From Clostridiales bacterium (lineage in GTDB: Bacteria > Bacillota > Clostridia > Christensenellales > Aristaeellaceae): a DNA stretch of 32,505 nt. Positions 6,461 to 13,619 of the stretch are shown one piece after another (the stretch's first letter is position 1; each line of letters starts with the position of its first letter). The notes beneath the pieces were generated by a model that ran no database searches, was not told the DNA's origin, and saw only the letters and a list, made by a program, of their open reading frames with translations. Made by a program: the position numbers and the translations under genes. The stretch spans positions 1 to 32,505 of the forward strand of contig SVGL01000027.1 of assembly GCA_015056325.1 (NCBI GenBank), in the 5' to 3' direction.

Positions 6461-6486
6461 TGGGAGGGCCAGGCCTGGCCCTCCCA
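6461..6486 (+). other. 26-bp perfect palindrome between mglB and mglA
   Basis: 6461-6486 reads the same on both strands (TGGGAGGGCC, AGGCCT, GGCCCTCCCA). The RNA forms a very stable GC-rich stem directly behind mglB. No long T-run follows (ATTCTTCC), so it probably stabilises the mglB mRNA end or terminates only partly. Confidence 0.8.
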
Positions 6487-6499
6487 TTCTTCCTATGGC

Positions 6500-6550
6500 A
6501 GTGCTTTTCGCATTGCGTCCGCGACTGGCGGATGTCATGCGAAGGGCGCT
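6500..6550 (+). other. Second intergenic hairpin before mglA
   Basis: TTCGCAT (6507-6513) pairs with ATGCGAA (6537-6543). Inside, CGTCCGC pairs with GCGGATG. Outside, AGTGC (6500-6504) pairs with GCGCT (6546-6550). A bulged stem of about 19 pairs, 35 bases before the mglA start. Confidence 0.6.
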
Positions 6551-6584
6551 GTTGACAAATCACCGAAAGGGGGAGTAACACGGT

Positions 6585-8096
6585 ATGTCCGAATACGTCC
6601 TTGAAATGACAGATGTATGTAAATCTTTCCCTGGCGTAAAGGCGCTGGATCATGCGCAGCTCAGGCTCCGTCCCGGCAAGGTGCACGCACTGATGGGGGA
6701 AAACGGCGCGGGCAAGTCCACCCTGATGAAGTGCATGTTCGGCATCTACAAGATGGATGAAGGCCAGATCAAGATGGACGGCGAGCCTGTCTCCATCCAC
6801 GATCCCATGGATGCGCTGCACAAGGGCATCGCCATGGTTCACCAGGAGCTGCAGCCCATCCCCGCCCGCACCGTGGGCGAGAATATCTTCCTGGGCCGCT
6901 ATCCGATGAAAAAGTGGCTCGGGTTCATCCCGATCGTCGATCATAAGAAGATGTACGCCGATACGGCTGACCTGCTCAAGAAGGTTCGTATGAACTTCGA
7001 CCCCAAGCAGAAGGTCGGCGAGCTGAGCGTATCCCAGATGCAGTCGGTCGAAATCGCCAAGGCGGTTTCCGCCAACTGCCGCGTCCTGATCCTGGACGAG
7101 CCCACCTCCTCCCTGACCTCCAATGAGGTGGAAGCCCTCTTCCGCATCATTGAAGACCTCAAGGCGGAGAACGTTGCCATCGTCTACATTTCCCACAAGA
7201 TGGACGAGATCCTGCGCATCGGCGACGACGTCACCATCATGCGCGACGGCAAGTATATCGGCACCTGGGAAGCCAAGGATCTGACGGTGGACAAAATCAT
7301 CACCCAGATGGTCGGCCGCGAACTGACCAACCTCTATCCGCCCCGCGAGAACGTGCCGGGCGAGGTGGTGTTTGAGGTCAAGGACTTCACGTCCATCAAC
7401 CCGCGCTCCTTCCGCGATATCAACTTCCAGCTCCGCAAGGGCGAGATTCTGGGCGTTGGCGGGCTGGTTGGCGCACAGCGTACCGAGCTGATGGAAGGCA
7501 TCTTCGGCATCCGTTCCCACAGCAAGGGCCAGATCTTCTACAAGGGCAAGGAAATGAAGATCAACCGTCCCAAGGACGCAATCGACCAAGGCATCGCGCT
7601 GCTGACGGAAGACCGTCGCGGCAGCGGCATCATGGGCGTGCTGAGCGTGGCAGATAACATTTCCATCTCCTCCCTGAATAACTACCTTGACATGGGTTTC
7701 CTGATCAACGGCAAGAAGGTCGAGAACCTGGTGCAGGAAAACGTCAAGAAGATGAACATCAAGACGCCCTCCTCCAAGACACAGATCAAGTCGCTGTCCG
7801 GCGGCAACCAGCAGAAGGTGCTGATCGGCCGCTGGCTGGCCAACGCGCCCGACGTGCTGATCCTGGATGAACCCACCCGCGGCATTGACGTGGGCGCGAA
7901 GTATGAAATCTACTGCATCATCGCCGAACTGGCCAAGGCTGGCAAGAGCATCATCATGATCTCCTCCGAAATGAGTGAGCTGATCGGCATGTCCGACCGG
8001 ATCATGGTCATGTGTGACGGTCGTCTGACCGGCTTTGTCGATGGCAAGGATGCAACGCAGGAAAACATCATGGCGTTCGCGACACAATTTGAATAA
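6585..8096 (+). CDS. mglA: Galactose/glucose ABC transporter ATPase (two ABC domains)
   Basis: A 503-residue fused ATPase that powers monosaccharide uptake at the inner face of the membrane. Domain 1: Walker A GENGAGKST near residue 38, signature LSVSQMQSVEIAKA (the family usually has LSVGQQQ), Walker B RVLILDEPTSSL. Domain 2: the Walker A position reads GLVGAQRTE, the degenerate form typical of this family, then signature LSGGNQQKV and Walker B VLILDEPTRGID. So one nucleotide site is non-canonical, as in RbsA/MglA proteins. GGGGGAG precedes ATG 6585. The gene is 17 bases from mglC. Confidence 0.95.
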   Translation: MSEYVLEMTDVCKSFPGVKALDHAQLRLRPGKVHALMGENGAGKSTLMKCMFGIYKMDEGQIKMDGEPVSIHDPMDALHKGIAMVHQELQPIPARTVGENIFLGRYPMKKWLGFIPIVDHKKMYADTADLLKKVRMNFDPKQKVGELSVSQMQSVEIAKAVSANCRVLILDEPTSSLTSNEVEALFRIIEDLKAENVAIVYISHKMDEILRIGDDVTIMRDGKYIGTWEAKDLTVDKIITQMVGRELTNLYPPRENVPGEVVFEVKDFTSINPRSFRDINFQLRKGEILGVGGLVGAQRTELMEGIFGIRSHSKGQIFYKGKEMKINRPKDAIDQGIALLTEDRRGSGIMGVLSVADNISISSLNNYLDMGFLINGKKVENLVQENVKKMNIKTPSSKTQIKSLSGGNQQKVLIGRWLANAPDVLILDEPTRGIDVGAKYEIYCIIAELAKAGKSIIMISSEMSELIGMSDRIMVMCDGRLTGFVDGKDATQENIMAFATQFE

Positions 8097-8113
8097 TCGA
8101 GGAGGATCGAAAT

Positions 8114-9127
8114 ATGGAAGTCAAGAAGGAAAACTTCGGCAAGAAATTCTTGCAGCTTGTCACCCGCAACCCCATCGTGTTTCTGCTCCTGATTGCAGCT
8201 GTCGTCGTGGGCTGCATCAAGGATAACTTCTTCTCCTGGGCCAACCTGAGCAATCTGATCAGCAATACCGCTGTGCGCTTCCTGATTGCGTTGGGCGTGT
8301 CCGGCTGTCTGATCACCAAGGGTACTGACCTGTCCGCCGGCCGTCAGGTGGGCTTCGCTGCCGTTATCGCCGGCATCCTGTGCCAGCGCGGCGACTACAC
8401 CGGCCGCCTGTGGAAGAGCGTTCCTGAGATGAACATCTTCCTCGTGCTGCTGATTTGTATCGTCATCGGCCTCATCTGGGGCGCAGTCAACGGCGTGATC
8501 GTCACCAAGCTGCACGTCCCGCCCTTTATTGCGACCCTGGGTACTCAGACCATTATCTACGGTATCTCCCTGGTCATCTCTGACGCGCAGCCCATCGGCG
8601 GCTTCCAGAAGATCTACACCCAGCTGATCAACGGCCGCATCGGCAGCCCGCGATCCTTCCACCTGCCCTATCTGCTGTTTGTGGCGCTGGCGTTCGGTAT
8701 CATCTTCTGGATCATCTACAACAAGACCCGCTTTGGCAAGTACATGTATGCCATCGGCGGCAATGAGGTCGCGGCTGAGGTCTCCGGCGTGAATACCACT
8801 CGTACCCTGATGCGCATCTACATCACCGCAGGCGTCATGTATGCCATCGCTGGCTACCTGCTGGCAGCCAAGTCCGGCGGCGCATCTGCCTCCCTGGGAC
8901 AGGGCTACGAACTGGAAGCCATCGCAGGCTGTACCATCGGCGGCGTTTCCACCACCGGCGGTATCGGTACGGTGCCCGGCATCCTCATCGGCGTGCTGGT
9001 GTTCGAGCTGCTGAAGATCATCACTCAGTTCCTGGGCATCAACCCCTACTACAACTATGTGGTGCAGGGCCTGGTTATCGTGCTGGCAGTTGCGCTGGAC
9101 ATCCGCAAGTACATTGCCAAGAAGTAA
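8114..9127 (+). CDS. mglC: Galactose/glucose ABC transporter permease
   Basis: A 337-residue permease of the branched-chain/ribose-type family (BPD_transp_2) that forms the sugar channel as a dimer. It has a basic N terminus and about eight to ten hydrophobic helices. The conserved block GTDLSAGRQVGFAAVIAG near residue 75 and the later GGNEVAAEVSGVN and AIAGCTIGGVSTTGGIGT blocks match MglC. GAGGAGG lies 8 bases upstream of ATG 8114. It follows mglA by 17 bases and runs into the small coiled-coil gene after 4 bases. Confidence 0.95.
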   Translation: MEVKKENFGKKFLQLVTRNPIVFLLLIAAVVVGCIKDNFFSWANLSNLISNTAVRFLIALGVSGCLITKGTDLSAGRQVGFAAVIAGILCQRGDYTGRLWKSVPEMNIFLVLLICIVIGLIWGAVNGVIVTKLHVPPFIATLGTQTIIYGISLVISDAQPIGGFQKIYTQLINGRIGSPRSFHLPYLLFVALAFGIIFWIIYNKTRFGKYMYAIGGNEVAAEVSGVNTTRTLMRIYITAGVMYAIAGYLLAAKSGGASASLGQGYELEAIAGCTIGGVSTTGGIGTVPGILIGVLVFELLKIITQFLGINPYYNYVVQGLVIVLAVALDIRKYIAKK

Positions 9128-9131
9128 TGCC

Positions 9132-9380
9132 ATGACAGAAAAAGAACTTGAAAAGCGCGAAAAAGAGCTCCTGAAGCGGGAAAAGGCCCTGGAAAAGCGC
9201 GAACGCGAGCTGGATCCCATCTCAAAAGCTGTGCAAGCCAAGAAGGAGCAATGGTACAGCAAGGTGAAGCTGAGCGTGAAGCAGCTGGATGTGATCATCT
9301 GGATCACGGGCGGACTGCTGGTCATCGTGTTTATCATGATGATTCTGGAGTCGCTGGGATTATTCAAGCTTCCGCTGTAA
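9132..9380 (+). CDS. Small coiled-coil, single-pass membrane protein
   Basis: An 82-residue protein with a heptad-like charged N-terminal third (repeated EKREKEL, residues 2-27), an amphipathic linker and one transmembrane helix (WITGGLLVIVFIMMILES, about 56-74) near the C terminus. It starts 4 bases after the mglC stop with no clear ribosome binding site, so it depends on termination-reinitiation from mglC. Position and coupling suggest a partner of the transporter or of another membrane protein. No named family recognised. GTG/ATG starts further upstream would overlap mglC. Confidence 0.75.
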   Translation: MTEKELEKREKELLKREKALEKRERELDPISKAVQAKKEQWYSKVKLSVKQLDVIIWITGGLLVIVFIMMILESLGLFKLPL

Positions 9381-9398
9381 ATTTTCACGATTAAATCA

Positions 9399-9430
9399 AC
9401 AGGCATGCCGACGAACGCTGGTGTGCCTGT
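9399..9430 (+). terminator. Probable terminator of the mgl operon
   Basis: ACAGGCATGCC (9399-9409) pairs with GGTGTGCCTGT (9420-9430), with two G-U pairs and a 10-base loop. Only CTTGCGTTTC follows, so the T-run is weak. A weak promoter (TTTCCC 9455-9460, 17 bases, TACAAT 9478-9483) may lie downstream for the next gene. Confidence 0.55.
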
Positions 9431-9517
9431 CTTGCGTTTCTATACAGAGGCGCATTTCCCGTATCATTCAGGAGCTGTACAATACACATAACTACCAGAG
9501 AAGGAGTGCAATTGAAA

Positions 9518-9999
9518 ATGCTGAACTTCCTGCGCAAGGTGATCCTGCTGGCGATGGTGGCGATGCTGCTGTGCGCGGGATGTGGTCTGCAGTCTGATAT
9601 GCCCTTGGGGGGGCGGTTGAGTTCCATGATATTGCAGTGACACTTCCTGACGGGTATGTTCGTGATTCGACTGAGAGTACCGCGGACCTGTGGATTTTTG
9701 AGAAGGGCTTTTACAGAGAGTATGTCATGCTCATGCGTAAAGAGCTGACGGGGGACGCCGCGGCTTTGATGAACAGCTATGCAGCTTATCTGACAGAGCA
9801 AGGCGCCATTTCGGTGGGAACAATCTTCAAGGGGCATGAAGCGCTTCGCTCATCCATGAATCAGGGTGGCGTGCTTTGGCAGGAAGTTTATTTCGTACAT
9901 GGTGATTCTACATATGCCATTGCCATGCGTGGCGGCTCTGAGGCAGATTTTGACGCGATCATCAATACTGTCCGTATGTTGGAGACGGCTGACGAGTAA
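9518..9999 (+). pseudogene. Lipoprotein gene interrupted at a G7 tract
   Basis: From ATG 9518 (GAAGGAG upstream) the frame encodes MLNFLRKVILLAMVAMLLC then AGCGLQSDMPLGG, a lipoprotein signal with a lipobox-like CAGC ending in Cys22. It stops early at 9638-9640. Past the run of seven Gs at 9607-9613, the -1 frame stays open to 9999 and continues with VEFHDIAVTLPDGYVRDSTE. One more G would give an unbroken protein of 160 residues. The downstream part has no ribosome binding site of its own. Options are a true frameshift, slippage-based phase variation, -1 frameshifting or a sequencing error in the homopolymer. The family is unknown; the layout recalls the secreted protein at 18026. Confidence 0.75.
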
Positions 10000-10066
10000 T
10001 GAAAAAATGCGTAACAAGATGAAACATCGCACCTGATAAAGAATCTGATTTGCAGAGGTGATTCTC

Positions 10067-10600
10067 GTGGAGATCCGTACCCCGCGCTTGGCCCTTCGCC
10101 CCGTGACCATGGCAGATCTGGCGTCCACCTACGCTTATGCCGGCAATCTGGAGAACACCCGCTTCATGATGTTCCTGCCCGATGCGGATGAAGCGGAGAC
10201 CGCTCTGCACCTGGCGGAGGCGGAGAAACAGTGGCGCATGGATGCTCCGGAGCGCTATGAGTTTGCCATCTGCCTGGGGGAGCGGCACATCGGCGGGGTC
10301 ACGCTGTACATGCAGGAGGATCGTGCCGAGGCGGAGCTGGGCTGGGTGCTGCACCGGGACTACTGGCGGTGCGGTTATGTCACCGAGGCGGCAAATGCGG
10401 TGATAGATTTCGCCAGAGCAATGGGCATCAGACGGATCTTTGCCTGCTGTGACAGCGAGAACGTGGCCTCCTATCGCACGATGCTCAAGCTTGGCATGCA
10501 CCTGTGCAAGGATGACGGCGTACGTACCAATCGCTCCATGGGAGACGCGCAGCGTGTGGAATGGACCTGTGAGGTCATATACCGCGACAGCAATGAATAA
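10067..10600 (+). CDS. GNAT acetyltransferase, RimJ/RimL type
   Basis: A 177-residue acetyltransferase starting MEIRTPRLALRPVTMADL, the typical opening of the RimJ/RimL class, which acetylates protein N termini, amino groups or small molecules. The AELGWVLHRDYWRCGYVTEA stretch carries the acetyl-CoA loop, though it reads RCGYVTEA where the family has RGxGxA/G-EA. Later NVASYRTMLKLGMH is the usual N-xxS-xxxxxKxGF block. The start is GTG 10067, with AGAGGTG 6 bases upstream; GTG 10058 lies inside that site. The substrate is unknown. Confidence 0.88.
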   Translation: MEIRTPRLALRPVTMADLASTYAYAGNLENTRFMMFLPDADEAETALHLAEAEKQWRMDAPERYEFAICLGERHIGGVTLYMQEDRAEAELGWVLHRDYWRCGYVTEAANAVIDFARAMGIRRIFACCDSENVASYRTMLKLGMHLCKDDGVRTNRSMGDAQRVEWTCEVIYRDSNE

Positions 10601-10607
10601 TATGAAG

Positions 10608-10636
10608 GGAGCATTCCTGCAGGAGTGCTCCTTTTC
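10608..10636 (+). terminator. Intrinsic terminator
   Basis: GGAGCATTCC (10608-10617) pairs with GGAGTGCTCC (10622-10631) over TGCA, with one G-U pair, followed by TTTTCT. Confidence 0.9.
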
Positions 10637-10638
10637 TG

Positions 10639-10667
10639 TTGCCATGAAGCATCGGATGTGGTACAAT
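10639..10667 (+). promoter_or_regulatory. Promoter of the CotH-like gene
   Basis: TTGCCA (10639-10644), 17 bases, TACAAT (10662-10667). The -35 starts just behind the T-run of the preceding terminator, so the CotH-like gene is its own transcription unit. Confidence 0.7.
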
Positions 10668-10712
10668 CAAAATGGATGGATGTGCGTCCCCCACGCTTTG
10701 AAAGGGAGAATC

Positions 10713-12713
10713 ATGATGAAACGGCTGATTGTGCTGCTGCTGCTGATGATGACCTTCGCACTGCCTGCCCTGGCGGAGGACGGCGATGTGGTCATCAACG
10801 AGGTGATGGCCTCCAACGGCATGTATGAAAACGAGCAGAGCTACGACTGGATCGAGATCCACAACCGGGGGAAGAAGGCCGTTGACCTGAGCGGCTGGAT
10901 GCTCTCCGACGGCAAGAAGAACCTGGCGAAGTTCGTCTTCCCCAAGGGCACGAAGCTCAAGGCGGGCGGTTACCTGACCGTCTGGTGCACGGGGGAGGAC
11001 GGCGTGGCGCCGGGCACCAAGTCGCCCTACTATGCGTCTTTTTCGCTGAAATCCGAGGGGGAGACGCTGTACCTGTCGAATGCTGAGGGCGAGCGCGTGC
11101 AGACCATCGAGTATCCCGAGCAGTACGGCAATGTCAGCTGGGGCTTGCCCGCGGGCTTCGCCGGCGCGCCGACAGAAGCGGACTACGGCTACCTGGTCAA
11201 CGCTACGCGCGCGAAGAAGAATGACGCTGCCGTGTATTCTGCCCGGGTGGAGGCTCCTGCGATTGCGACCGTCGGCGGCTTCTATGCGGAGGGCGTGACG
11301 GTGCAGGCTGCCTGCCCCGAAGGCGCAACGCTGCGCTACACCACCGACGGCGAAACGCCGGATGAAAAGTCCGCCATCTTCCCGGCGGAGGGCCTCGCCA
11401 TCAGCAAGACCACCGCGCTGCGGGTGCGGGCCTTCCGGGAGAATGCGGTGCCCAGCGTCACCGTCAGCGCGACGTACATCGTGGAAAGCGAGCAGCTCAC
11501 CCCCATCGTCTGCCTGACGACGGATGACCAGTACCTGTTCAACAAGAAGACCGGCGCGCTGGTGCGGGGCTCCGGCGATACCCCCAACTATGAAAAAGAA
11601 TGGGAGTATCCCACCAATATCGAATACTTCAATGCCGAGGGCGTCTGCGAGATCAATCAGATGGGCACCTTCACCGCCTCCGGCCACAGCGCGCGCCAGA
11701 ATGCCCAGAAGTCCATCGCCCTCTATGCCCGCAAGGCCTATGGACAGGAGTCTTTCGCCTTCAATCCCTTCCCGACGCGGGATTACACGGAGTATCAGTC
11801 CCTGCTGCTGCGCGGCGCGAACAGCGATTTCTCCGCCACCCGCCTGCGCGATATCGTCGCGTCCTCCCTCGCGGAGGGGCAGGGGATCCTCTATCAGGAT
11901 CACGTGATCATCCAAGTGTACATCAACGGGCAGTACTGGGGTCACTACAACCTGCGGGAGAAGATCAACAAGCACTTCGTGGCTGCCTACGAGGGCGTGA
12001 CGGAGGAGGCGGACATCGACCAGATCGACATCCTGGCCCGCACCGGCACTGACCGTTTCACCCAGCACGGCGACAACGAGGACTGGCTGGAGCTGGCGGA
12101 ATTCTGCAAGAAGAACGACCTGAACATCCCGGAAAACCTGGCCTTCGTCGAGGAGCGCCTCGATATTGACAACATGTTCACCCACGCGGCGTACCAGATC
12201 ATCCTGGGCAATGTGGACTTCACCAACGTGCGCGTGTACCGCGTGCCCGGCGGCAAGTGGCGCTACATCCTCTTCGATGTGGAGGCCTGCTGGCGCAATC
12301 TTGAAAAGACGCCGCTGGAGTACTACATCAAGCCGGTCAGCGGCAAGATCCAGGGCTTCCGCCACGAGCCGCTGAACGCGCTGCTGAACGTGCCGGAGTA
12401 CAAGGCGAGGTTCCTGAATCGCATCGCGGAGCTGCTGGACACGGTCTTTGTGTGGGAGAATGTGGACGCCGCTTTTGAGCGGGTCATTGACGAATTGCTG
12501 CCCATCCTGCCGCGCCACATCGACCGCTGGAAGAACATGAAGCTGACCAACTGGGAGAAGAACATCTCCGCGACCAAGTATTACGCCCGGGTGCGCCCCA
12601 AGAAGATCCCCGAGCTGCTGCAAAAGGCCATGAAGCTGACCAATGCCGAGGTGGAAACCTACTTCGGCGAGGTGCTGCGGAAACTGGAAGTGACAAACGC
12701 AAAGCCGGAGTGA
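10713..12713 (+). CDS. Secreted CotH-kinase protein with lamin-tail and chitobiase-like domains
   Basis: A 666-residue exported protein. Domains in order: signal peptide (residues 1-22, ending LPALAE); lamin-tail domain (about 26-145; VINEVMASNG, YDWIEIHNRG, DLSGWMLSDG); chitobiase/hexosaminidase C-terminal-like beta domain (about 190-255; LRYTTDGETPD); CotH kinase domain (about 300-600; SGHSARQNAQKS, LLLRGANSD, QVYINGQYWGHYNLREK, YILFDVEACWR). CotH proteins phosphorylate secreted partner proteins; in Bacillus the target is spore-coat CotB/CotG. Outside sporulation the family also occurs with cell-surface and cellulosome-like domains. The lamin-tail and chitobiase-like parts suggest binding at the cell surface or to polysaccharide. 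AAAGGGAG precedes ATGATG at 10713. No partner gene is adjacent. Confidence 0.9.
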   Translation: MMKRLIVLLLLMMTFALPALAEDGDVVINEVMASNGMYENEQSYDWIEIHNRGKKAVDLSGWMLSDGKKNLAKFVFPKGTKLKAGGYLTVWCTGEDGVAPGTKSPYYASFSLKSEGETLYLSNAEGERVQTIEYPEQYGNVSWGLPAGFAGAPTEADYGYLVNATRAKKNDAAVYSARVEAPAIATVGGFYAEGVTVQAACPEGATLRYTTDGETPDEKSAIFPAEGLAISKTTALRVRAFRENAVPSVTVSATYIVESEQLTPIVCLTTDDQYLFNKKTGALVRGSGDTPNYEKEWEYPTNIEYFNAEGVCEINQMGTFTASGHSARQNAQKSIALYARKAYGQESFAFNPFPTRDYTEYQSLLLRGANSDFSATRLRDIVASSLAEGQGILYQDHVIIQVYINGQYWGHYNLREKINKHFVAAYEGVTEEADIDQIDILARTGTDRFTQHGDNEDWLELAEFCKKNDLNIPENLAFVEERLDIDNMFTHAAYQIILGNVDFTNVRVYRVPGGKWRYILFDVEACWRNLEKTPLEYYIKPVSGKIQGFRHEPLNALLNVPEYKARFLNRIAELLDTVFVWENVDAAFERVIDELLPILPRHIDRWKNMKLTNWEKNISATKYYARVRPKKIPELLQKAMKLTNAEVETYFGEVLRKLEVTNAKPE

Positions 12714-12726
12714 GAAACGACACAAC

Positions 12727-12758
12727 AAGAGGGCCTGCTGCATAGCAAGCCCTCTTTT
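12727..12758. terminator. Bidirectional intrinsic terminator
   Basis: AAGAGGGC (12727-12734) pairs with GCCCTCTT (12749-12756). The inner TGCT/AGCA also pairs across a GCAT loop, followed by a T-run. It sits between convergent genes ending at 12713 and 12760. Confidence 0.9.
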
Positions 12759-12759
12759 C

Positions 12760-13221
12760 TCATTCCTTGATCCAGCCTTTGCCGTAGACGATCTCGGCCG
12801 TGAGCTTCAGCAGCGCGGCTCCGACCAGCAGCCCGAATGCTGCGTAGAATGCCTCGTTGCTGTAGCATGATGCTGCTACCGCCGCGAGGTAGCACAGCAC
12901 CAGCATTGCGTCCATCACCCAGCCGCCGCTCATGCGGTGGAGGTACTGATTGCGCTCGTCACGCTCGCGGAGCTGCTGTGCCTTCAGTCGAAGACGATCC
13001 TTCAGCAGCTTATTGTTGATGATGATCCGTCCGATGATATAAAACAGGCCGGTCCAGTAGAGCACGCCGCCCCAGCTATAGGCAAATCCGGTGACAATCC
13101 GATTGTCCCGCGTGCCGATCTCGCCGATTGCCACCATGAAGATGAGCATCCCGATCAGCGCCAGCCAAAGGAGGCGGATGCGCCATTGAATGGTCTTTGT
13201 GAAACTTGTTTTATAGTTCAT
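12760..13221 (-). CDS. Four-helix membrane protein coupled to an Xre regulator
   Basis: A 153-residue membrane protein with four hydrophobic helices (about 17-34, 45-66, 101-117 and 121-138 from the MNYKTSF start). A charged segment (LKDRLRLKAQQLRERDERN) lies between the second and third helices. The start at 13221 is preferred because GGGAGG ends 9 bases before it; ATG 13230 abuts that site. It overlaps the Xre gene by 11 bases. Xre plus small multi-pass membrane protein pairs are common in Firmicutes, but their function is mostly unknown. No enzyme motif is visible. Confidence 0.85.
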   Translation of the reverse strand: MNYKTSFTKTIQWRIRLLWLALIGMLIFMVAIGEIGTRDNRIVTGFAYSWGGVLYWTGLFYIIGRIIINNKLLKDRLRLKAQQLRERDERNQYLHRMSGGWVMDAMLVLCYLAAVAASCYSNEAFYAAFGLLVGAALLKLTAEIVYGKGWIKE

Positions 13222-13438
13222 ACTGCTCATCCTCCCTTTGTCGGTTTTCGCGCAGGCAGCACAGCTCCTCCACGGACACGCCGAACACCTCCGCCATGCG
13301 GTAAGCCAGCATCAGCGATGGACTGTACTGCTCCTTCTCGATGGATATGATCGTCCGGGCGGACACGTGCACCCGGTCAGCCAGCTGCTGCTGGGTCAGG
13401 CCTGCATTCATGCGGAATTCCCGCACCCGTGTGATCAT
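13211..13438 (-). CDS. Xre-family transcriptional regulator
   Basis: A 75-residue DNA-binding protein made almost only of a helix-turn-helix domain: NAGLTQQQLADRVHVSARTI (scaffold and recognition helices, residues 11-30), then the EKEQYSPSLMLAYRMAEVF stretch. It matches the short YozG-like regulators that accompany membrane proteins. AGGAGGTG lies 7 bases before the start at 13438. Two palindromes sit just downstream of its own -10, so it very likely represses itself and the overlapping membrane gene. The operators are also within reach of the divergent parA promoter. Confidence 0.93.
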   Translation of the reverse strand: MITRVREFRMNAGLTQQQLADRVHVSARTIISIEKEQYSPSLMLAYRMAEVFGVSVEELCCLRENRQREDEQYEL

Positions 13439-13457
13439 CCCCCGTCACCTCCTGGAT

Positions 13458-13489
13458 GTGAAGCGAGCTTCACGTGAAGTCAACTTCAT
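13458..13489. promoter_or_regulatory. Tandem 16-bp palindromic operators
   Basis: Site 1: GTGAAGC-GA-GCTTCAC (13458-13473), a perfect inverted repeat. Site 2: GTGAAGT-CA-ACTTCAT (13474-13489), imperfect only at the outer base. They abut with a 16-base period and cover the region from the start of the xre transcript to its -10. The junction forms TTCACGTGAA (13469-13478), the core of the ParB site parS. Confidence 0.75.
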
Positions 13490-13516
13490 AATACCATACC
13501 TCGGTCGCTTTGTCAA
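13488..13516 (-). promoter_or_regulatory. Promoter of xre and the membrane gene
   Basis: On the minus strand TTGACA (13511-13516), 17 bases, TATTAT (13488-13493). Near-consensus. The operator overlaps its -10 edge. Confidence 0.8.
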
Positions 13517-13547
13517 CAAAGTTTTGTGACAGGGGAGGGCTTTCTCC

Positions 13548-13576
13548 TTTACATTTGCCCGTCAAAGCTGTATAAT
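13548..13576 (+). promoter_or_regulatory. Promoter of the parAB operon
   Basis: TTTACA (13548-13553), 17 bases, TATAAT (13571-13576). Divergent from the xre promoter, with 31 bases between the two -35 boxes. Confidence 0.8.
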
Positions 13577-13619
13577 AAAGTGATTTAGTATGCTCAAATC
13601 CGGCAAGGAGGATTCCACC

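Noticed and set aside
6552..6580. TTGACA as an internal promoter for mglA
   Set aside because: At a 17-base spacing the -10 position reads TAACAC, and shifts do not give a better box.
11903..11914. GATCACGTGATC in the CotH-like gene as a parS site
   Set aside because: It lacks the TT/AA flanks of the parS core and lies in a conserved coding block.
10575..12743. Long open frame on the minus strand opposite the CotH-like gene (also 20852-22822 and 6384-8087)
   Set aside because: Mirror frames of GC-rich genes with G/C in the third position. They are low-complexity, lack ribosome binding sites and lack any domain.
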